Positions 59,075-64,000 of a stretch of 64,000 bases of DNA are shown piece after piece. This DNA is from Erwinia sp. S63 (GTDB taxonomy: Bacteria; Pseudomonadota; Gammaproteobacteria; Enterobacterales; Enterobacteriaceae): NCBI RefSeq assembly GCF_016625195.1, contig NZ_JACVUP010000012.1, positions 124,001 to 188,000 of the forward strand, written 5' to 3'. The position numbers and the translations under genes are program-made. Each line of letters starts with the position of its first letter. Within the stretch, counting starts at the first letter, position 1. Under the pieces are notes generated by a model. It was given only the letters and a program-made list of their open reading frames with translations. It was not told the origin of the DNA and ran no database searches.

Positions 59075-59385
59075 AGTGATGCAACACCTGCAAAGTTGTA
59101 AAAGGACATCATCGATAATTAATAACAATTAATAATGTTATTATCGTTAATAATCATGTGGTTAATTGGGTTGTTTGTGTGAGGCTTTTCTGACGTATTG
59201 TTACGGAAAATTCTGATGGCTATCATTTTTTCATTGCTGGATGCGGCTCAATCGTCGGCTGTTGGGATGATGGATAGTTACAAAGACGTTCACCCTACGA
59301 CCACACGATTATCAGCATCACATGGGGAATGGATATTCCTCTTTTAATGACCTCTGCTTTGCACGATAAATATAAGGTGTTATCA
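59075..59385. promoter_or_regulatory. flhDC upstream region with AT-rich palindrome
   Basis: A 311-base region without a gene. It contains an imperfect palindrome at 59113-59146 (CGATAAT ... ATTATCG arms with TAATAACA/TGTTATTA inside) that could act as a terminator for fliA or as a binding site. In enterics the flhDC leader is the main input point for motility control; specific sites cannot be assigned here. Confidence 0.45.
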
Positions 59386-59727
59386 ATGTCTGACTTTGAT
59401 GAGTATCTTCAGCATATCCACGATATGAATTTATCTTATCTTCTACTGGCGCAACAACTCATTCGGCAGGATAAGTTTGCGGCAGGTTTTCGCCTTGGAT
59501 TATCGGAGTCCACCACTGATAATTTAAAGGCGCTGACGTTACCCCAATTGATGAAGTTAGCCTCGACCAATCAATTCATTTGCCGCTTACGCATTGATGA
59601 TGAAGTCTTGATTGAAAATCTCACGAAAGAATCGCGGATTGAGGCACTGCAGAAAATTCACACCGGCATTATCTTGTCGACGGATTTGCTTAATTCAATT
59701 AATAAAGAACCTATGGCTGTGGATTAA
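59386..59727 (+). CDS. flhD: Flagellar master regulator subunit FlhD
   Basis: 113-residue subunit of the FlhD4C2 activator of class 2 flagellar promoters. MSDFDEYLQHIHDMNLSYLL, LLAQQLIRQDKFAAGFRLGL and the tail IHTGIILSTDLLNSINK follow E. coli FlhD closely. ATG 59386 with AAGGTG upstream is preferred over an in-frame ATG at 59329. flhC starts nine bases later. Confidence 0.95.
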   Translation: MSDFDEYLQHIHDMNLSYLLLAQQLIRQDKFAAGFRLGLSESTTDNLKALTLPQLMKLASTNQFICRLRIDDEVLIENLTKESRIEALQKIHTGIILSTDLLNSINKEPMAVD

Positions 59728-59736
59728 GGGGCGAGA

Positions 59737-60315
59737 ATGTGTGAAAGAAATTTATTGCAGGAAGTGCATGACGTTCAAATCGCCATGGAGCTAATCTCCC
59801 TCGGAGCACGTATGCAGGTTTTAGAATCTGAGACATCTCTAAGTCGACGACGACTATTACGCTTGTATAAAGAGTTACGTGGATGTCCACCGCCGAAGGG
59901 CATGCTGCCTTTCTCCGAAGACTGGTTTATGTCGTGGGAGCAGAATATTCACTCGTCGATGTTTTATAACATCTATCTGTATTTGAAAGTGACGGAAAAA
60001 GGTCCGCCGATTAACGTGTTGATGAAAACGTATCGGCTCTATCTGGAACAGTGTTACGGCCAGAGTCATGAGGAGCCGATATTAGGTCTGACGCGCGCCT
60101 GGACATTAGTTCGCTTTATTGAGTGCGGAATTATTTCCCGCAAAGCGTGCCGGATCTGTCAGGGGGGATATGTGGTGATCACCGAGAACATCAAGAAACC
60201 CTTTACCTGCAGTTTGTGCAGTCCACCCTCACGCGCCAGTAAAAAATCTCAGGTTGACCACGTTAATCAACGGCACATTCAGGCCGCCGCCGCTTTTATG
60301 CCGGTCATTGCCTGA
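59737..60315 (+). CDS. flhC: Flagellar master regulator subunit FlhC
   Basis: 192-residue zinc-binding subunit of FlhD4C2. The conserved IAMELISLGARMQVLESETS, RGCPPPKGMLPFSEDWFMSW and LEQC segments are present, as are the four zinc-ligand Cys (CRIC and CSLC). Length equals E. coli FlhC. Having flhDC inside the locus makes it regulatorily self-contained. Confidence 0.96.
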   Translation: MCERNLLQEVHDVQIAMELISLGARMQVLESETSLSRRRLLRLYKELRGCPPPKGMLPFSEDWFMSWEQNIHSSMFYNIYLYLKVTEKGPPINVLMKTYRLYLEQCYGQSHEEPILGLTRAWTLVRFIECGIISRKACRICQGGYVVITENIKKPFTCSLCSPPSRASKKSQVDHVNQRHIQAAAAFMPVIA

Positions 60316-60351
60316 GGCGCTGACCCTTTTACGGTGACAAGAAAGTCATAC

Positions 60352-60375
60352 GCCCGCGGCCAGTCTGGCGCGGGC
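60352..60375 (+). other. GC-rich hairpin between flhC and motA
   Basis: GCCCGCG (60352-60358) and CGCGGGC (60369-60375) with a ten-base loop that can extend the stem by CCA/TGG. No T-run. It lies 24 bases before the motA start and could affect flhC termination or motA expression. Confidence 0.45.
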
Positions 60376-60398
60376 TATCAATAATACAAGGAGCAATC

Positions 60399-61292
60399 GT
60401 GTTAGTTATTTTTGGCTATCTTGTTGTTATATCAACAGTGTTTGGTGGATTTATGCTGGCTGGCGGTCAAATGGCCGCGCTGTTTCAACCTATCGAACTG
60501 CTGATCATTGGTGGCGCGGGAATGGGTGCCTTTCTGGTGGGCAACAATATTAAGTCGCTGAAGGCCACGGGCAAAGCGCTGGTAAAGCTGTTTGTTGGCC
60601 GCAGCTACAGCAAAGCGATTTACATGGATTTGATGGCTTTGCTGTTCCTCTTGCTGTCGAAGAGCCGCATCCAGGGGTTGATGTCGCTGGAGAAGGACAT
60701 TGAAGAGCCGGAAAGCAGTGAGATCTTCAGCGCCTATCCGCGTCTGCTCAATGACCCCATGCTAAAAAATTTCGTGCTGGATTATTTCCGCCTGATGATC
60801 GCCGGCAGCATGAATGCGCATGAAATCGAAGCGCTGATGGATGAGGAAATTGAAACCTGCGAAGAGGAGCTGGAAGTGCCGGCCAACAGCATGAACACGC
60901 TGGGAGATGGCTTTCCCGCTTTCGGAATCGTAGCGGCGGTGATGGGGGTGGTGAATGCGCTGGCTGCCGCCGATCGACCGGCCTCCGAGCTGGGCGTGCT
61001 GATCGCCCACGCCATGGTCGGCACCTTCCTCGGCATCCTGCTGGCGTACGGTTTTGTGTTGCCGCTCGCTACGCTGTTACGACAGAAGGGCAGCGATCAG
61101 GTCAAAATTTTACAGTGCATCAAAGTCACGTTGCTTTCCAGCCTGAATGGTTATGCGCCGCAGATAGCGGTGGAATTTGGCCGTAAAACCATCTTCACCA
61201 GCGAACGCCCCTCCTTTGAAGAGCTGGAAGAACACGTGCGCAGTGTGAAATCGAATGCCAGCAAAATGAAACCGTCGGACGCCAGCGCATGA
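60399..61292 (+). CDS. motA: Flagellar stator protein MotA
   Basis: 297-residue proton-channel stator subunit with four membrane helices (about 2-22, 32-50, 170-190, 200-222). The conserved DGFPAFGIVAAVMGVVNAL block with the Pro of the channel and the charged cytoplasmic loop that meets FliG are intact. Starts with GTG at 60399 (AAGGAG six bases upstream). Overlaps motB as ATGA. Confidence 0.96.
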   Translation: MLVIFGYLVVISTVFGGFMLAGGQMAALFQPIELLIIGGAGMGAFLVGNNIKSLKATGKALVKLFVGRSYSKAIYMDLMALLFLLLSKSRIQGLMSLEKDIEEPESSEIFSAYPRLLNDPMLKNFVLDYFRLMIAGSMNAHEIEALMDEEIETCEEELEVPANSMNTLGDGFPAFGIVAAVMGVVNALAAADRPASELGVLIAHAMVGTFLGILLAYGFVLPLATLLRQKGSDQVKILQCIKVTLLSSLNGYAPQIAVEFGRKTIFTSERPSFEELEEHVRSVKSNASKMKPSDASA

Positions 61293-62188
61293 AGGACGGC
61301 AGCCCGGTCATCATCGTTCGTCGCCGTAAAAAGCATAAACATGCGCATCATGGGGGAACGTGGAAAATCGCTTATGCCGATTTCATCACCGCGATGATGG
61401 CGTTCTTTTTAGTGATGTGGCTGCTGTCGCAATCCACCGCGCAGCAACGCGAAATGATTGCCGATTACTTTCGCACCCCGTTAAAAACCACGCTGGCGCA
61501 GGGCAACAAAGCCAGCCTGAGCGATAGCGTCATTCCCGGCGGCGGGGACGATCTGATCAAACAGCAGGGCGAAGTGTTTAAAAGCAGGCTGGATGCGTTG
61601 AAGCGCCAGATGGAGAGCCTGAAGCGGGCAAAACAGAAACTGCAGCAGATGATTGCCACCGATCCCCGACTGAATAACTTCCAGTCCAATCTGCTGCTGA
61701 CGCTGACGCAGGATGGTCTGCTGATTCAAATTACCGATTCGCAGCAGCGCCCGATGTTCAAGCTGGGCAGCGAGCTACCTGAACCTTACATGTTGGGCAT
61801 TCTTGAGGCGTTGGTGCCGCTGCTCAACGAGTTACCGAATGCGATCAGTCTGACCGGCCACACTGATTCGCTGCCCTACGCGGGCGGTGTCAGTGGATAC
61901 AGCAACTGGGAACTGTCAGCGGGACGTTCCAACGCCACGCGACGCGTGCTGACCCATGGCGGATTGGCGGATGAACGTTTTCTGCGGGTGATTGGCACCG
62001 CCAGCCGTATGCCGCTGGAAGAGAGCACACCAGAGGATCCGCGTAATCGCCGCATCAGCATTCTTGTCCTCAGCCACATGAAAGAGCAGGAGATCCAGAT
62101 GGAAAATACCCTCGCGCAGCACCCTGACTCCCTATTGCAGGATGCTTCCATTCAGCCTGTTGAAGGACATTCCGATGGAATTGAATGA
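61289..62188 (+). CDS. motB: Flagellar stator protein MotB
   Basis: 299-residue stator subunit anchored to peptidoglycan. The membrane helix with the proton-binding Asp is YADFITAMMAFFLVMWLLS near residue 30, and the OmpA-like domain has the peptidoglycan contact region LTGHTDSLPY and NWELSAGRSNATRRVL. The N-terminus HKHAHHGGTWKIAYADF matches MotB. Overlaps cheA by 14 bases. Confidence 0.96.
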   Translation: MKDGSPVIIVRRRKKHKHAHHGGTWKIAYADFITAMMAFFLVMWLLSQSTAQQREMIADYFRTPLKTTLAQGNKASLSDSVIPGGGDDLIKQQGEVFKSRLDALKRQMESLKRAKQKLQQMIATDPRLNNFQSNLLLTLTQDGLLIQITDSQQRPMFKLGSELPEPYMLGILEALVPLLNELPNAISLTGHTDSLPYAGGVSGYSNWELSAGRSNATRRVLTHGGLADERFLRVIGTASRMPLEESTPEDPRNRRISILVLSHMKEQEIQMENTLAQHPDSLLQDASIQPVEGHSDGIE

Positions 62189-64000
62189 TTTTTCGCAGAT
62201 ATTTTTCAGTGAAGCGGAAGAGTTGTTGGCAGAGATGGAGCTGCACCTGTTGCAGCTGGATATTGCCGCGCCCGATATTGAACAGCTCAATGCCATCTTT
62301 CGCGCCGCGCACTCGCTGAAGGGCGGGGCGGGCACCTTTGGTTTTGATGCCCTGCAAAAAACCACCCATCTGCTGGAAAACCTGCTGGATGAGGCGCGCA
62401 GCGGCGAACGCAGGCTTGACCGGGCAATGGTTCAGCTGTTGCTGGAGAGTAAGGACATCATGCAAAACCAGCTTGCCGCGTACCGCGCTGCACAGCCGCC
62501 CGATGAGGACCGCTTTCAATACATCTGCGAAGCCTTGCGACAGATTGCGCTTGAGGCTGCCGAGCCAGCCGCGATAGCGGGTGATGCCGCTGAAGCAGAA
62601 TTGTGCATCACGCTGAGTGACGTCAAGGAAGGCGAGCAGACGCTGCTCAGACAGGAGCTGGAAAACCTCGGTACGCTGCGCCACCAGGAGCAGACGTCGA
62701 AAAGCCTGAAAGTGGTGCTCGCCACCGCTACGCCAGCCGATGATATTCGTGCGGTGCTTGGTTTTGTGCTGAATGACACGCAGATCGCTATTGAACCGGT
62801 GGTCGCCGTACCCGCCGCCTTCACATTGACTGCGGAACCCGAGCCCGCGGCTTTCGCATTGGCTGCACCTTCTGCGCCGACATCTACGGTGCCGCTTACT
62901 GCTCCGGCGCCAAACGCGTCCCCGGGCACTTCTTCAGCTCCGGTGCCAGCCACTTCCAAGGCCACGTCTTCACCCCCGGCACCCACGCCTTCCACCGCGC
63001 CGCGTGCGGCTAGCCAGGAATCCAGCAGCATTCGTGTTGCCGTTAGCAAGGTCGATCAAATCATCAATCAGGTCGGCGAGCTGATCATCACCCAGGCAAT
63101 GCTGTCTCAGCTCACCCAAACATTGGATAACGCCAATCATGACGCGTTGCTCAACTGCGTGGCGCAAATGGAGCGCAACACGCGTGAACTGCAAGAGTCG
63201 GTGATGTCGATTCGTATGATGCCGATGGACTACGTTTTTAGCCGTTTTCCTCGTCTGGTGCACGATCTCGGTTCGCGTCTCGATAAAGAGATTGAGCTGA
63301 CGCTGAAAGGCGGTTCCGCCGAGCTGGATAAGAGCCTGATTGAGCGCATTATCGATCCGCTGACTCATCTGGTGCGCAATAGTCTCGACCACGGCATTGA
63401 ATCCAAAGCACAGCGCATTGCCCAGGGCAAACCGGGCACCGGCAATCTGACGCTTTCTGCTGAACATCACGGCGGCAATATCGTGATTGAAGTGATCGAT
63501 GATGGCGCAGGCCTCAATCGGGAAAAAATTCTCGTCAAAGCGCGATCGCAGGGCATGAGCATTAGCGACACGATCAGCGATGACGAAGTGTGGATGCTCA
63601 TCTTTGCCGCTGGATTCTCCACCGCAGAAAGTGTCACCGATGTCTCCGGGCGCGGCGTGGGTATGGATGTGGTGCGGCGAAATATTCTGGCGATGGGCGG
63701 CCATGTGGAAGTGCAATCGTGGCAGGGAAAGGGCACCACGGTGCGCATCCTGTTGCCGCTGACGCTGGCGATCCTCGACGGCATGTTGGTCAGAGTAGCT
63801 GAAGAGATTTATGTGTTGCCGCTGGGTGCGGTGATGGAATCGCTGATGCCGCAGGAGGAGATGCTGTACCGCTATGTGGGTGACGAACGTTTGCTGCAGG
63901 TGCGTGGCGAGTATTTACCGCTGGTGATGCTGCGTCAGCGTTTTTCGGTAAGCGGGCAAGCCCCGAGTGATAACGGCATCGTGGTGATTGTGCAAAGTGC
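62175..64000 (+). CDS. cheA: Chemotaxis histidine kinase CheA (3' end outside the window)
   Basis: First 608 codons of the sensor kinase. P1 carries the phosphorylated His at residue 46 (FRAAHSLKGGAGTFGF). P2, the CheY-binding domain, spans about 140-205 (ITLSDVKEGEQTLLRQELEN). A long Pro/Ala/Ser/Thr-rich linker follows (about 212-275), then P3 (VDQIINQVGELIITQA), and P4 with N box LVRNSLDHGIES, G box VIDDGAGL and the loop AGFSTAESVTDVSGRGVG. P5 begins before the window edge. The start is ATG 62175, overlapping the motB end. Confidence 0.95.
   Translation, partial: MELNDFSQIFFSEAEELLAEMELHLLQLDIAAPDIEQLNAIFRAAHSLKGGAGTFGFDALQKTTHLLENLLDEARSGERRLDRAMVQLLLESKDIMQNQLAAYRAAQPPDEDRFQYICEALRQIALEAAEPAAIAGDAAEAELCITLSDVKEGEQTLLRQELENLGTLRHQEQTSKSLKVVLATATPADDIRAVLGFVLNDTQIAIEPVVAVPAAFTLTAEPEPAAFALAAPSAPTSTVPLTAPAPNASPGTSSAPVPATSKATSSPPAPTPSTAPRAASQESSSIRVAVSKVDQIINQVGELIITQAMLSQLTQTLDNANHDALLNCVAQMERNTRELQESVMSIRMMPMDYVFSRFPRLVHDLGSRLDKEIELTLKGGSAELDKSLIERIIDPLTHLVRNSLDHGIESKAQRIAQGKPGTGNLTLSAEHHGGNIVIEVIDDGAGLNREKILVKARSQGMSISDTISDDEVWMLIFAAGFSTAESVTDVSGRGVGMDVVRRNILAMGGHVEVQSWQGKGTTVRILLPLTLAILDGMLVRVAEEIYVLPLGAVMESLMPQEEMLYRYVGDERLLQVRGEYLPLVMLRQRFSVSGQAPSDNGIVVIVQS

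Overview
The window reads as chromosome of a gamma-proteobacterium of the order Enterobacterales, most likely an Erwiniaceae member (Pantoea/Erwinia-like). The assignment rests on the gene order argI/argF - rraB - miaE - yjgM-type acetyltransferase - valS - holC - pepA - lptFG - yjgR - leuX, which is the conserved enterobacterial argI-leuX neighbourhood, on very high similarity of the core proteins to E. coli/Salmonella, and on a membrane-bound gluconate-type dehydrogenase operon of the kind common in Pantoea and its relatives. Genus is an inference; no rRNA or other decisive marker is present.

Region 1 (1-24270) is backbone. It holds the 5' part of the ornithine carbamoyltransferase gene with an ArgR-type promoter, rraB, miaE, a GNAT acetyltransferase, the pepA-holC-valS unit, the divergent lptF-lptG operon, a DUF445 protein, the YjgR ATPase, an orphan oligopeptide-type binding protein, a three-gene periplasmic dehydrogenase operon (Tat-type small subunit, GMC flavoprotein, tri-haem cytochrome c) preceded by a 533-base AT-rich leader with a Fur-box-like palindrome, marC, an acidic orphan protein, an AhpD-like/AzoR-like pair with a divergent MocR-type regulator, and yjjA.

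Region 2 (24217-25449) is the junction: tRNA-Leu(CAA) (leuX, a classic island insertion site in enterics) with promoter and terminator, one unrecognised gene, and about 300 bases with nothing assignable.

Region 3 (25450-64000, running off the right edge) is one contiguous flagellar and chemotaxis locus: flhE-flhA-flhB-cheZ-cheY-cheB-cheR-fliE on the minus strand; fliFGHIJKLMNOPQR on the plus strand; a ToxR-like membrane-anchored regulator with a membrane partner and fliC on the minus strand; fliDST plus; flgNMA minus; flgBCDEF, a flgG/flgK hybrid gene and flgL plus; one methyl-accepting chemotaxis protein; fliA; flhDC; motAB; and cheA (cut by the window). It carries its own master regulator (FlhDC), sigma-28 (FliA), anti-sigma (FlgM), export gate, switch, stator, flagellin and chemotaxis enzymes, so it looks like a self-contained, possibly supernumerary system placed beside leuX.

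The most striking observation is at 53739-55628. The reading frame begins as the distal-rod protein FlgG and, near residue 190, continues in frame as the hook-filament junction protein FlgK. The end of flgG, all of flgH, flgI and flgJ, and the start of flgK are missing from their expected place, and no L-ring, P-ring or rod-cap/muramidase gene occurs elsewhere in the window, although the P-ring chaperone gene flgA is intact. This is a single clean in-frame deletion, an assembly collapse, or an unusual hybrid axial protein. Other points of interest are the ToxR/ToxS-like pair between fliR and fliC, a four-copy 16-residue repeat in FliK, the rearranged position of fliE ahead of cheRBYZ-flhBAE, and a TTG start for cheB set by a strong ribosome-binding site.
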